Source: Guyanagaster necrorhizus (lineage: Eukaryota; Basidiomycota; Agaricomycetes; Agaricales; Physalacriaceae). From it: a stretch of DNA of 64,000 nucleotides. A program made the translations under genes and the position numbers. Of the stretch, positions 24,073 through 35,631 are shown piece after piece. The notes under the pieces are model-generated. The model had not been told where the DNA came from and ran no database searches. It was given only the letters and a program-made list of their open reading frames with translations. The stretch covers positions 318,309 through 382,308 of the forward strand of contig NW_025064881.1 in NCBI RefSeq assembly GCF_019112545.1. The letters are read 5' to 3'. How positions within the stretch are numbered: the stretch's first letter is position 1; the number at the start of each line of letters is the position of its first letter.

Positions 24073-25000
24073 TAACTGCACATAGACGGATACTCAGTTT
24101 GACTGCATGACACTAGCCATGGCCTTCCTCGTTGGAATGCTCTTTTCGAGGCTGGAAATGTTTCTCTTTGCATCGGATCCATAACCTTTCGAAATTGCCA
24201 TCGGAGATCCGTACCAGTAACCCTAGTGTCTCGTCCTTCCTACATTGTTCCAGTGCCAGGGTATGAAAAGCAATACTTCGAGTCTGCTTGCACAAAAAGC
24301 CATTAATGAGGGGGATGCACAATGCCTTACACAGTGTCTTGCAACCGCGCATTATTCACTGTTGCTTATTGCTCCTATTCTTCCTTCGTCAGCTCCTCGT
24401 CGACATTCAGGCCCGCTCAGATGCACTGGGACATCGGAAAACAAGTAAGGCCCAAGACGATGATGACGTACCTACTGAGGATCTCGCGTTGAATGCTCGT
24501 AGACACAGTAGATGTTTTGGTCGTTAACGAGAGATTTCATTCGTTCGAGCTCAGGTATCTTTTTGGTGTGTACGAAGGGGGAAGTTATCCCGGATGAAGA
24601 AGATGGGAATGGATTCGAGCGATGAATGATTGACGGAGTTGCTCGTATCACTGCTTACTCAGAAGGGAATGAGTAGCTAGTATGTATGGTAAGAAGAAAG
24701 GCACATTTTGTTTTGCACACCATTTTACGTCTTAGCACCACTACGTAACAAAGACCTGTCGTTGTCGTCCTATTGATCTTCACAGAATTCTCAACTTGGA
24801 TGCAGTGATCAAGCGCATCCCAGGTGGTCATCTTGCCGTACCGACGGGACTTTCCCCAAACGCACAGACACAGAAGCTCGTCCCGCCTAAACTAAACCAA
24901 TCAGACGAGATCAGGTCTATCAAAAGAATAGAAGTGTAATGACTTACGAATGCATCACTGCGTGCTTCGATATCCCCCGAGTGAGAGAATATTTCCAGCG
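24073..25000. other. Region without a supported gene
   Basis: Short open stretches occur on both strands. One minus-strand trace (GDIEARSDAF near 24,960) sits just downstream of the RRM-like gene and might be its 3' UTR or a relic. The missing dioxygenase exons were not found here. Confidence 0.4.
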
Positions 25001-26354
25001 TTATTGCCATAAACTGGGAGATACGAGAGTCGAGTTCAGATAGGACCCCAAAAAATTGATGCTGGCTCCCTCAAGACCAGGTAGCCTCGGACGCTTGTTC
25101 CCCACGACCTCAAGACCGGCCAGGACAAGAACACACCGCATTGCAGAAAAGACGGTTTCGTAAGAAACGCGTAATTCATGAATAGGGGAAGTAAATTGAT
25201 ATCTACGTGTTATCATCTATCATCAACCTGGACGCGTCAAGGAAGAAAGGGACAAACGTACCTCGACTCTGAAGTAATGGTGCCAATCCGCTTGAAGAAG
25301 TGGAGGTAATCCCTCGAGAGGGTTACATCCTTTCCGGCGTCTATGTTGATCGTAACTGTTCGACTCGCGCCTAACGCTATGGCCGTAACAAGGGTCCGAG
25401 GAATCGCCAACGGAAGAGGCTCTACCGACAACCTGACACGCAGCCGAAGGATCTCGGACGCCCACATGTCGACGAATCTCTGTGCCAACCGAGATGTCGC
25501 AAACTGCAGCATCGCACTCTAGATCGTCGGGAAAGTGAGTGACTCGCACAGGCAACCAAAGGATGAATGGCGTACCCCTTGCTCTTTCAACAGCGCGGTA
25601 GACAGTACCGGCCCTTGGTCCTTCTCGAATTCTGATATCCATGAGCGGAGAGTCAGGACGAATGTGGGATGTGAGATGCGGGAAATTTTGACGCGACATT
25701 TAACCTTCCCCTGGTCAGCTTCCTCCGCCGGGAACCACCCAGGGAAGATGTATCTGTCGGGGTTCATTCGGAAGGACACGTTGATGCCGTTTTCTCTCAG
25801 GTCCACCCAGGCCTGTGACAGAAAAATTAGAACGAAAAAAAAAAAAAAAAGTTGATAGAAACGGCGGAACGCGCCTTGAACGCCTGGTGCATATCCAAGT
25901 AACGCGCTGTTGCCGTCCTGTTCGGCAGGTCGAAGATCCAGGATTGCAACACACCATGCCGAGAAAGTATCTCCAGGACGTTTCCTTCCTGGACTTCCTT
26001 GGGTATATCCGTCAGTGCCAGCGACCGAGACATTCCCAGTCTCCCGAGGGCGGCAACATCGACAGCAGACAGTGGGGGTGAGAGAGCATCATCCATCTTC
26101 ATCACGGCTCCCACCATCCCGCTGCCCGACACGATACACTGCCTAGCCATGTCCTCGTTGAAGAACCGGACGAGTAGGTGATCCTGGGCGACAGTTATCG
26201 ATTCGGCCGGGTTCGCTTTGATAGCAGCCAGGATCCTGTTGACATTGTATCCTTCTGGAAGCGGTTCGACGCGTATGGTGCGAGAAACGGGGCCAGTAGA
26301 AAGTGAACGATGGATGATACGGTTGGCCGGAAAATAGTGAGCAAGACGCAACAT
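25001..26354 (-). CDS. Predicted mitochondrial protein with degenerate RRM-like repeats
   Basis: Four exons join in phase: 26354-25875, 25812-25576, 25503-25262 and 25202-25001, giving 386 aa. The first intron (25813-25874) uses GC-AG; the other two are GT-AG. The N-terminus (MLRLAHYFPANRIIHRSLST) is basic, hydroxylated and free of acid residues, as in mitochondrial presequences. Residues 25-75 (TIRVEPLPEGYNVNRILAAI), about 110-160 (SLALTDIPKEVQEGNVLEIL) and about 285-320 (RTVTINIDAG ... FFKRIGTI) each look like a beta-alpha-beta half of an RNA-recognition motif. A mitochondrial RNA-binding role is an inference; I do not recognise a named orthologue. The whole model is uninterrupted, so it is probably functional. 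Confidence 0.65.
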
Positions 26355-27608
26355 GGGAGAAAAGGTAAAATGTTCCCACGGTGACTACCTCTCTATTTCA
26401 CGTTCCTGTTTTACATAAATACAGGGCATCCCGCTTCCATTCATTTTCCCGCATAATTTTTTTGCTGTCCTCCGCGTATCTCTAAAACCAAGTGCGTACA
26501 ATCGCTAGGACTATTTTTTTTCTTGAATGAACCGAAATGGTCTGAAACACCTCTCCAGCAGAAGAGCCGGTCAAAATTTTGCCTGACACTACTGCGGAAA
26601 CGCGTGTACAGTAACAGTCTTCCCCCCCACGATGGTCCGCATCCCCAAAAGTTGGAATTCCTTCTATTCTTCATGCACAGATCAAAGATCCGCGAAATTA
26701 ATCTGAAACCCGGGTGACATCATCAAACTGGAGGTAGGCTGATTCCATATGCAGTATCTTGGGCAATAACTTCTGAAAGCAAGGTGTACATTAATAATTT
26801 GTCAAAGAACACACCCGAGACTTGTTGCAATTATGGGCCAACTGTCATACGATATTTTTGAAAGACATGATCAGTGAGAATGTCGACGAGGTCGCCCGAC
26901 CGAAACCGTTATCGTTCCAATTTCCTCACTGATGGGACCTTCGCCAAAGTTCTCACGTTCACCGCGTGCGCACGTTCTTTCTCGTCGACTTTTCTTACCC
27001 TTCAAGTTCCCCGTCTTTCATCGTTGCGTTGCCATGTTCACTACGCTGGGGGTTAGCGGGCTGTTCCGTCGGACTTCCCCCTCTCGTAAAATTATCTGGA
27101 GCGTACTGACAGGATCATCATCAATGCCTTCTGGAATATTACTTGTCGCGGGTGGAGTCAACTTGATGCCGCCGCCCTCTCGCCATTATGTTCGTCTCCG
27201 CGACGCCTGGACGATGACCATGGCTTCATTTTACATATAATCCATCTGTCGCGAAGCTGGAACTCGGACCAGGATCGGCGCATTTCCTTTGACTACAAGT
27301 TTTTTTTTTTTCAATCGACCTGCGATGGCTGTGCCGATTCAGCCCCTATGTGCAAAGATCTTGTTGACATCATCAGGCGGCCTCTTCGCCATCATTGATT
27401 TCAGCGACAGCACCGTCTTTCTTTTCGATTTGTTCCACAGCAGGATCCTCCGTATAAATTGTTAGCAGCAGAGCGATTCCCAGCCGCCCTCTTGACTTCG
27501 ACTCGACATCTACGACAATCCTTACTAGCACCCACACAGTAAGCTAGTATCCATCAAACGAATTAAACACTTAACGATATCTGCACTAGATTTCCCACTC
27601 AGTCGCGT
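26355..27608. other. Intergenic region between divergently placed genes
   Basis: This region separates the minus-strand RRM-like gene from the plus-strand F-box gene and should hold both promoters. Several small open stretches exist (for example 26,932-27,240) but none shows a family, splice-consistent extension or secretion signal. A short poly-T run lies near 27,300. Confidence 0.5.
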
Positions 27609-28875
27609 GTGCTGCATTCCCCCTCCCTTCCCCCCTTCATGTCGATGCTTCCCCAAGAAATAATAGATCAAATAATCGCCTACCTCCACGACGACACTCA
27701 ATCACTTCGCGCATGTTCCACAGTATACCGCACATGGACGCAATCAAGCCAACGCCATATATTCCATCACATCAGCATCGATCTCCAGCCCTCTAGCAGC
27801 ATTGTACCGACATTTTCCCAATCCCTAACTTCAACGCCTCACATCGCCGAGTGTTTGCAGCACTTATCAGTCAGCGAAGAGACTTCCTTGGGACGGGCTG
27901 ACAACCCCGACATGCTGTATTCTATACACAGCCTCACAGCGCTCTTTCCGGTGCTGGTGAACCTGACTACCCTCCACATCAACTTCAATTTTTCACCATG
28001 GGAACCCAGCCACGACATGGAGAATATGCTTCTCACCGCAGTTCATACTCCAACCCTCGCCGAGGTCACTTTTGCCTCTATCAGCTCGCTGCTCCATCCC
28101 CGGACTGTCCTATCCTTGTTTAGGGGAACATCTGTCAAGAAGCTATTCATCCACGACTGGGAGGGAAGTGGCACGGTTGAAGGTCCTGTTCCACCGGGTA
28201 TCCCCTTACCATCGATCTCATTTCTTTCGCTCTCTTTCAACTACTCAATGGCTAATAAATGGGATCCCAAAACTTATATCGGCGACTTTCCGCACCTAGC
28301 AACTTTCCGGGTCGTCGTTGAATACTGGGATGAGCTTGTAGCACACTGCCGCGCCATCGACCGAAGGTTTCCTAGTATTGACACGTTTCAATGTCACTGG
28401 GAGGGCGCCCATTTCTCTCGTGAGCTATCCCTATGCATCTGATTACACCCTGCTACTCGGTCCTTACAATCTACTTCTAGTTAGTCCTAGAGATTCCGGT
28501 CCTATCTCTGTCCCGGACATTACGCACTTCCGTCACATCCACCTTACAATCAATGCTCGGCACGCCCACTGGGTCCAGGTGCACCAAATCGTATTGTGGT
28601 GGGGATACGTCTTTCGTAACGCTGGCAATTCTATTATCGAGACGGCAACGTTGTCGTTCCCTATGCGGTTTCCTCTGGCGTCCGGTTCGGAAGAGGCATC
28701 GTGGTGGCATACTCTAGATTCCCTTCTAGCGGACCAGCGATTAGCTCGCCTACACACCGTACATCTCGAGGCTATACAATACCGGAACAGTACCAATGTT
28801 GATCGCTTGGCGGTAAAGTCAAGGGTGGAGGTCGCTTTCCCGGAACTTTGTAGGAGGGAAATGATACGATACTAG
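27609..28875 (+). CDS. F-box protein
   Basis: Two exons, 27609-28419 and 28481-28875, join across a 61-bp GTGAGC...CTAG intron (branch-like CTGAT near 28,438) to give 401 aa. The N-terminus carries an F-box: LPQEIIDQIIAYLHDD followed by LRACSTVYRTW. F-box proteins recruit substrates to SCF ubiquitin ligases through Skp1. The rest is Leu-rich with repeating LxxL...L segments, in keeping with the usual leucine-rich part. The start could also be Met11 or Met13 (27639, 27645), which sit closer to the F-box. The target is unknown. Other F-box genes follow at 54.2, 57.5 and 59.5 kb. Confidence 0.8.
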
Positions 28876-30136
28876 ATCTGTATAAAAAGTATACTATGAC
28901 AGACTAATTATATGCGTACAGACCGTTTGATGATTCTTAAACTCAAAATATTAGACATTGTGTACCATGGCCCTGCTCTACTGTTCGTAAGCTTCAAGTC
29001 ACCATTGGGGTAAGGTTCAGGACTGACTGTCTTCCAAGAAAGCGTCGGTAAACAATCCTGAGATGCTTCAAGTTGCTGCTGTTAATGAGCGAGGAAACCA
29101 CAGTGTATAACTCTCCGACTCGGAATCAGCTTCCCTGGACCCGGTCTGGCTCACCCATTAGTATGGGGACCGCCTGTTAGCAATACAGCGCGCGAGGATA
29201 ATTAATCTAGAAAGATAATAACTCGGATGTGCGCTCGGGATAAAAGAGGCACGTCTGAAGTAGAAAGTAAAACTACGAGAAATATATATGTGAGTCCATT
29301 GACAGTTCAAACGTACGTAGCAAACAAAAATAGAAAGAAGACAGCCTAAATACTGCTTGGCCCATTGATATATACGGGCCCGAATGCAATGCGAACTTGC
29401 CTCTCTGATACCGCCTGGGACCGCCGATCGAGCGTTAAATATGGAATCGTTCAGCATTTCGATGTCAAGCTTATCCCGTCATCAGATCGCGGTGCCTGTT
29501 GTCACAAACCCCTCTGCTAATGGTCGGCGATGGCTTCAGAAACGGTGTGTTATATATAAACTGATAAGTGTTGACATAGTCTAACTTTGTGGGGGTGTTT
29601 TATTTGATGAAGGTGTTTGGATGGTCGCACTATTACTATGGTTTGGTCGAACATCTTTACTCCGATTATGTGTCAAGCATGCGCTCGGTATCAATTTATG
29701 TCTTCCTCCAGAGTCTGGCGCAGCCATTTGTTACTGAGATGTTGACTCTGAATCGTGTCCCTTCCGGAATGCTCGGCGGTGCGCTTCAAATTCTTCGGAG
29801 GCTCACTCCCCCTGAACAGTGGATGGTTAGGAGTTCTGATCTCAGATCATCCTTAGAGCAAATATTGCTTAACCTTGACATCGTTGTTTCTTGACGTGAC
29901 TTTGACCTTGTTCACGAGCAAAAGCAATGTAAGGTCAAGTTCGCGACTTGAATCAAAAAGTTCACCCAGCTACTGCTTCCAACCGTTCAGAACCCTTCAG
30001 ACCGTTGAACACACTACTTCTGTGATAGACTAAAATATGGTACAGGAAGGTACAACACGGCGAACGCGCAAGTCATTGCTTTGACACAATTACATCGTGC
30101 ATGGAAAGAGAAGAACTATGCCTTCACGGAGTCTAA
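28876..30136. other. Region without a supported gene
   Basis: Open stretches at 29,384-29,584 and 29,589-29,894 (plus) lie in succession but do not join into a recognisable protein. The minus-strand 29,158-29,457 stretch has no family features. Part of this region is the 3' flank of the thioredoxin gene. Confidence 0.4.
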
Positions 30137-30742
30137 TTATGCCTTGGCCTCAATAGGGGCATCATCTGGTTGGATATATCGCGTGAGATGAGTCTCTTTA
30201 ATGAACGCAGTAAGCTCACCCTTAGCTGATACATCTTCAGGTACAGGTGAAGCAGCGGCGACGGCTGTATTGATAAGTTCCTACATGGATCAAGCTAATC
30301 AGCTTCAAGAACGTGACCGATATGCAGCAATCTCACCAAAAGATTCTTCGGTATGGCACCTATTGTAGTCGCTATCTTGTTTCCATCTTTAAACGCAAGG
30401 AACGTAGGCATCTAGCGAAGGCATCAGACCGAAAAAGCGCTGACAGGATACCAACAAGTACGCACAGAAGAAACCTGGACCTCGTCCATGATTTCAGGCT
30501 GCTCGTCAGCATCGACGGTATAAAATTCGACGCCGGCGAATTCAGGCTTGTCAGCGAGTTTCTTGAAGACAGGTCCAATCATCTTGCAGGGTCCACACCA
30601 TGTCGCCCAAAAGTCGATGACTACGGGTTTCGGGCCGTCAATCTGCGGTCACGATGAGACATCGATGGTAAAAGATAAGAGTATGCATGTAACTCACGAT
30701 TTTCCTGAAGTCGGCGAGAGAGTCAATTGCTTGGGGTGCCAT
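30137..30742 (-). CDS. Thioredoxin
   Basis: Four exons on the minus strand (30742-30698, 30642-30466, 30411-30337, 30280-30137) join in phase through introns of 54-56 bp, encoding 146 aa. The active site WCGPC is at residues 30-34, with the redox pair Cys31 and Cys34. The buried Asp25 (VIDFWATW) and the cis-proline loop MPTF (Pro76) are present. Thioredoxin reduces protein disulfides using electrons from NADPH through thioredoxin reductase. The fold is complete at about 105 residues; the extra tail of about 40 residues (SPVPEDVSAKGELTAFIKET...) is longer than in classic thioredoxins and has no Cys. No signal peptide is seen, so it should be cytosolic. Confidence 0.93.
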
Positions 30743-30788
30743 TGGTGGTGGTGGGTAATGATGTTGGCAGTCTGTCTTGGTACGGATC

Positions 30789-30795
30789 TTTTATA
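30789..30795 (-). promoter_or_regulatory. TATA box of the thioredoxin gene
   Basis: TATAAAA on the minus strand, 47 bp upstream of the start codon at 30742. The short distance means a short 5' untranslated leader. Confidence 0.5.
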
Positions 30796-31131
30796 CTTCC
30801 CCTTCCCGCCGGCTTGTTCAATGGTGAGCAATCACGCCATCTGACTAATCGTTTGTAAGTTGGTCACGCGTCGGATTCCGCATCGGGATTGGCTACCAGT
30901 CAGCCTCACTGGGTAGGCTTTCGCGTCGGTCGTTCACTATTATAAATCCTCTAAGCAAGTCCTACGTCTTTCGATTTGGCCGACGGCTTCTGGCGAAAGG
31001 ATGCAAGGACGATATTTTCTTTGAACAAGGCTTGGCAAGATGAAAGGATGTAGATTGATAACGGCCGCGCACTGGGAACATCTATAAAGGAAAGGAATTT
31101 TATTTGTTCAACAGCAATGTGATTCTATAAT

Positions 31132-31874
31132 GGGTGACTTCCCGCAGCATTTAGAAACATCGATTATTTTCTAAATCAGAGATGCCGAGCGATGCCGATA
31201 TAACAAATTGGATGAGCGCCACAATTTGATGGGAAACACCCTCGTCTAGATTTTAGTCTAGACGACCCCTCCGACCCCCCCTTCTAAATCTAAATTATGT
31301 TTCTAAACCTTTGATAACCGCATTTGGCAATTCCATCAATCTCGATCTCTATTTGGACCTGTTAGTTTCCGAGGCGTCTTCTTCCACTCACGTCGCCTCT
31401 CATGTACCTACCACTGTCCTGCCGCGCCTGTCTTCAGTCCAAAGCTCATTTTTGCTCTGCTAGCCTTGTATCCTTGTATTGAATCTTTGGTGGACCTAAC
31501 AAATACTGTGAAGTGCCTATAAGGCTACTTCCCAGCTACTTTCTTGAGAACCGACCATTTTTTTCCATCCCAACTACTGTCCTTTTCATACCCGACTCGG
31601 GTAACTTTCTGAAATTCACGGCAGTAACAAACTTGTAAGGCAGTCCACTTCGGATGCCTATCGAGGCCTATAAAGTCCAGGATTAAAGGAAAGTAACACC
31701 TATCTCGCCTTTGTCTCTCGTTTCGGCCTCAGCTAACCCTCACCGATCGCTGTTTGTGTTTCCAGACCTAAATTGGTTTACGGTTTAGAAATATAAATTC
31801 TAAATGATTTCAAATTGGGACTTTGATGGATTTAGAAAATAATCTGTGTTTCTAAATGCTGCGGGAAGTCACCC
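31132..31874. mobile_element. MITE with 46-bp terminal inverted repeats and AAT target duplication
   Basis: The left end (31132-31177) and right end (31829-31874) are inverted repeats of each other with 44 of 46 positions identical, starting GGGTGACTTCCCGCAGC. AAT flanks the element on both sides (31129-31131 and 31875-31877). Total length is 743 bp and no transposase frame exists, so it is a miniature inverted-repeat element moved in trans. The 3-bp A/T-only target duplication and GGG start suggest the PIF/Harbinger group, but this is an inference. An 8-bp perfect hairpin (CGTCTAGA, loop, TCTAGACG) lies at 31243-31264. Confidence 0.85.
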
Positions 31875-31877
31875 AAT

Positions 31878-34343
31878 TCCACATCACAAAAGCAACCAAC
31901 CATCATGCATCATGTATCATCCATGTAATGATGATCATGATCATTTCTGTCAGGGCTGCGTGACTTTACGACTCGCAATCAAGGGTGCTGCGCTGTCATG
32001 TGACCGGGCGCATTCTGCAGTATTGCGGCAGCATGAACGACTATCAGATCGAGTGCGAGAGCTATTGGCAAGATAGGACTTTCGTTGGGGAGGATGAACC
32101 AACCGTTTGTCCCGAAAAGCTTTTTAACTGGAACAATGATGAAGAGGGCTGTGAAAGGCTAGGATAATTCCTTGTTCTTGACATCTATGTCGGGGATATT
32201 TCGGCGAGGTGTGTATTAGGGAAAATGTGGGGCAGACAAGAAGTACATGCAGTACGTAGGTTCTGAGTTGTACCGTCTAGGAATGTCATACTGTATCCAT
32301 TTTGTCATTGATTTTGAGTATGCTTTCAAGGCCACCATCACCAGGTTCACGCAGAGGCTCATGAGTATTCATACTCCCTTCAACACCGCTCATACAATCT
32401 GATTGATCCAGACTAGAGGAATGCGCCGTCATCCGCCCACCTAGCCTTGAATCACCAAGTGGATGCGAAGTCGTAGTAACAACCCCGCAGTGATATCCTT
32501 CGCCGCCCACTCTTATGGCCCATTCTTGCGTTGTTTGCTGAAACGTCTCGATGGCCACGTCAAGCATTGATCGCAGGCAATCCATTGTGATAATCAGCGT
32601 AGGATATATTGCCTGTAGATGAATATGATTAAATACGGTAAGGAATGTGACGGGAATCATTTTATACGGACCGTCAGTTGCGAAAGGACGTCTATCACGA
32701 TGTAGATGAGGTTGTTTCCGCACCCACAAAAGCTATGATGGTTACAAACTGTTGTGTGATGTATTAATTTTCCATTCACAATCTCCACTTTTCCTCGTTT
32801 CCTTCTACTGCATTGTACATAAGCGAGCGGTATGCGTGCAGGTTCAATGTGCCAGGGTGTACGTTGCGAGTCCAATGCGATGGGTTGACACAAAGTTTTA
32901 TATGCTTGCCATCGCAGCGCCCAACGTGTCTAGCCTGCTTTTTTTTTCCATTGCCAGATGATGTCCTCTCCCCCTGCTGAGGAATTATTATACCATGATC
33001 TTGACAAAGAGGTTGGCAACGGTTCCTCTTTGCTGGTACTTCTCTATGATTGGAAAGTCGACGAAGAGGGCTTCCCCAATAAAGATGTGCTACGGTCAGC
33101 ACTAACTTATACATGCCTTCTGTTGCTCGGAAGATAGTTCTGGATCGCTGAAAAAAAATATCTATTCGGAGCTTACAGGTCATTTCTCAGAGATTTTCAA
33201 AGCCTACAGTAACAAGGTGAGTATTAGTGGTCAATAATTCAATGGTTCTGAAACGTCTTGTTCGTGCTCCAGTCTTAACCATACCGAAGAGCACGTTCGG
33301 AATATTCTCCGTCTCACTCTTATTTTGTCAGATGCTGACAAGCTGCTGTAGAGTAAAGTGGGAGCAGGCTGCTACTTGATCTGAATGAAATTTCCTTTGT
33401 AGGAGTAATAGAAGACTATGCTACAGGCCCGGGCAAGTGATCAACACGAATACCGCGTGTGCTCGCTGCTATAGACAAAAACCCGTGGCACTTATCCGAC
33501 CAACAGCTGTCTCCTCTTGCGCTGAGCATGTCTTCATTTCCAGTTCCAAAATTTAAAGAGAACGACATCCTCAAGAGAGAAATATTTCCTAAAAAACTGA
33601 ACACGAATGATGCTCAATATCTCCCTCGAAGGTGGGTAGCCATTTTTGTTCCTGAAATGTGTCAGCTTTATCATGCAACACGACGGGTTTTGACCAAATT
33701 TTGACTTCTTTCCGAGTCCAATCATTGTTCTATCCTTTTGGTCGGCGCTAAACGGTGGTTTCAGGAACTAGGAAAATGGACGGCCTACCCAATCTTACCT
33801 CGCATAACCTTCTGGGCAACAGAAATGTACCCTGAATATTTCCATCAGAGTGAAAAATAGAAGTGCCAAGTTGGTGCCAAGAAATGATTTTGGACATGTT
33901 TTCGACAAATCAATACATATCCGAGGAAACATTTCTCCTCGCACTGAATTATTGATTTCCAGCAGCGTCCAGCTCAGAGTAGGAAACAAAATGAGCTAGT
34001 GGAGACAATATTTACATTGCAGTGAACCTGGCAGGGCTGAGTATGAAAACTCTTTCGGTAGATTGATCGGCACACTGCTGTTATAGGCTGCGGCTTGCTC
34101 TCCCCGTCCAGTGAAGTTTTAACTTGCGGAGGTCGTCGAACAGCTCTACGTCGGACCACCTAGAACATTGGACCTATCAGAATACATAATATTTTACTCC
34201 ATGACAGTTCCGAAGATGGCTCTCTACAATCCAACGCGTGTGCAGCGTACTTGGCAGGCCTAGACGGCTCTTCGAGTTTGGTACTTAAGTGGATCCTTAG
34301 TTGAATATTCTAACATCGTTCTTTGGTACTGCTTATTATCATG
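31878..34343. other. Mostly unassigned region; possible membrane-protein exon remnant at 32,286-32,640
   Basis: On the minus strand 32,640-32,286 reads LQAIYPTLIITMDCLRSMLD and then a Thr/Ser/Gly-rich tail to a stop at 32,286. This resembles the last transmembrane exon and tail of mushroom multi-pass membrane proteins (similar to IAPTLL in the 22-kb pseudogene). I cannot connect upstream exons, so it is at most a remnant. Nothing else in this stretch (33-34.3 kb) is convincing. Confidence 0.3.
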
Positions 34344-34641
34344 ATGTTCAAGCAAGCTCTCACTTTGCTTCCTCTCTATCTGGTGCTCTGCGCAGCCGCA
34401 CCTGGTCCCAAAGCCGCAGATCAGAACTTGGATGCTCGAGTTTCATGCACTCCTCCTGCCTACATCTATTGTTGCACCACGCTGACCTACGTATGTGTCA
34501 TGAATATCTGCGTTATTCGTGGAACTGACCGTACCACAGGTATATAATAGCTACGTCGGGATTCACTGCAATCCCTACAGCAATTGTGCGAGCCCAGTCT
34601 GTTGCACTGGTACGTTTGACTATGTGGGTTTCTGTTCTTGA
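34344..34641 (+). CDS. Small secreted cysteine-rich protein, copy 1 (3' end uncertain)
   Basis: Exon 1 (34344-34490) encodes a signal peptide MFKQALTLLPLYLVLCAAA and a CTPPAYIYCC motif; a 49-bp intron follows; exon 2 starts at 34540 and encodes VYNSYVG...CNPYSNC...PVCC. Reading straight on gives a stop at 34639-34641 and an 82-aa protein. A segment matching the C-terminus of copy 2 (GGCEYV) lies at 34,680-34,705 after a GT...CTAG candidate intron, but that join does not keep phase, so this copy may be shortened. The Cys order C-CC-C-C-CC recalls hydrophobins, though C4-C5 spacing (5 residues) is too short for either class. It would be secreted; function unknown. Neighbour at 35.6 kb is a paralogue. 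Confidence 0.6.
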
Positions 34642-35590
34642 CATCTGTTGTATGATGATAATAATCTTTCTAGACCCAAAACAGTATCGGTGGCTGCGAA
34701 TACGTGTGAAAGGATGGCGCGAGGGATGGCGCAGGCTAGGAGGTTATTCGACGACGTCGATGTGCCTATTCTTATCTGTATTGCCCGCATAAGTCTCGAA
34801 TGTCAGTTTCACACGTTTTCGAGAGCACCGAAAAAAAGTCAATTCAGTTCTCCCATACTCCATCTTAGCCTGGACTTGAACAGACGATGAAGCGAATCGA
34901 GACCTTTTCCAGACCTGCGACGGAGTAGTAATTGTATTGGCGAGGTGGTGAACGTATGTATTCCCGTTCCTGTCACCAAACTGAACATTAGGCAGAATGT
35001 AAACATTACGAAAGCAGCCGCGCTGGCAGAGGCAACTTGACACAGAACCCGTACGGGGCACCCGACCCAAAATGGGTATAAAAGCGATATGTTGAACCGT
35101 CGGAGACTGTATTGCTAGGCTTCCGGGTCCATACTCAAACGGAGTGAGTGACAAATGTAGATTACATCTGTGGCGAACGCAACAACAAAATATACTACTA
35201 GAAATCTCCTCCGAGTCCGAAATGAGTGAACACGTAAGTAAATCCATACGAAGACCCACGGCGACTGACTAAGAAGCCCGAAATCTCACCTGTACCCATG
35301 CGTACAGAGTATTGACGTTGTTTCCGACAGGTTTGTCAGCACAATGATGCTTGTACCTCCCAGACATGGGTTTTGCTTTCCCGTACTTCAGAAGTTCCTC
35401 AACCTTGAAGAGGCCAGAACACGCCTCGCTCCATGCACCTTCCCTGTGACTGCTGTCCACATTACAAGCCTGAGATATAATAGTTTACCCAGGAGAGACA
35501 GGAACGGTGTAGATCAGCAAGCACTGATAGCAAAGTTCCGAATAGATGCCGCTACAGACCGATGTGGCGCTTTGGACTGGCGGATACCTG
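34642..35590. other. Spacer between the two cysteine-rich paralogues
   Basis: A 171-codon minus-strand open frame (34,744-35,259) crosses homologous 3' sequence of copy 1 and shows no family features. I consider it chance. Nothing else is supported. Confidence 0.4.
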
Positions 35591-35598
35591 TATATAAG
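35591..35598 (+). promoter_or_regulatory. TATA box of cysteine-rich copy 2
   Basis: TATATAAG lies 33 bp before the start codon at 35632, a typical distance for a strongly expressed secreted protein with a short leader. Copy 1 has no equally good box. Confidence 0.5.
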
Positions 35599-35631
35599 AG
35601 GGCGCAGATCCTTAGCACCGCCATCGACACA

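Noticed and set aside
34744..35259. 171-codon minus-strand open frame as a gene
   Set aside because: It covers the 3' homologous region of cysteine-rich copy 1 and has no start context, splice signals or family match.
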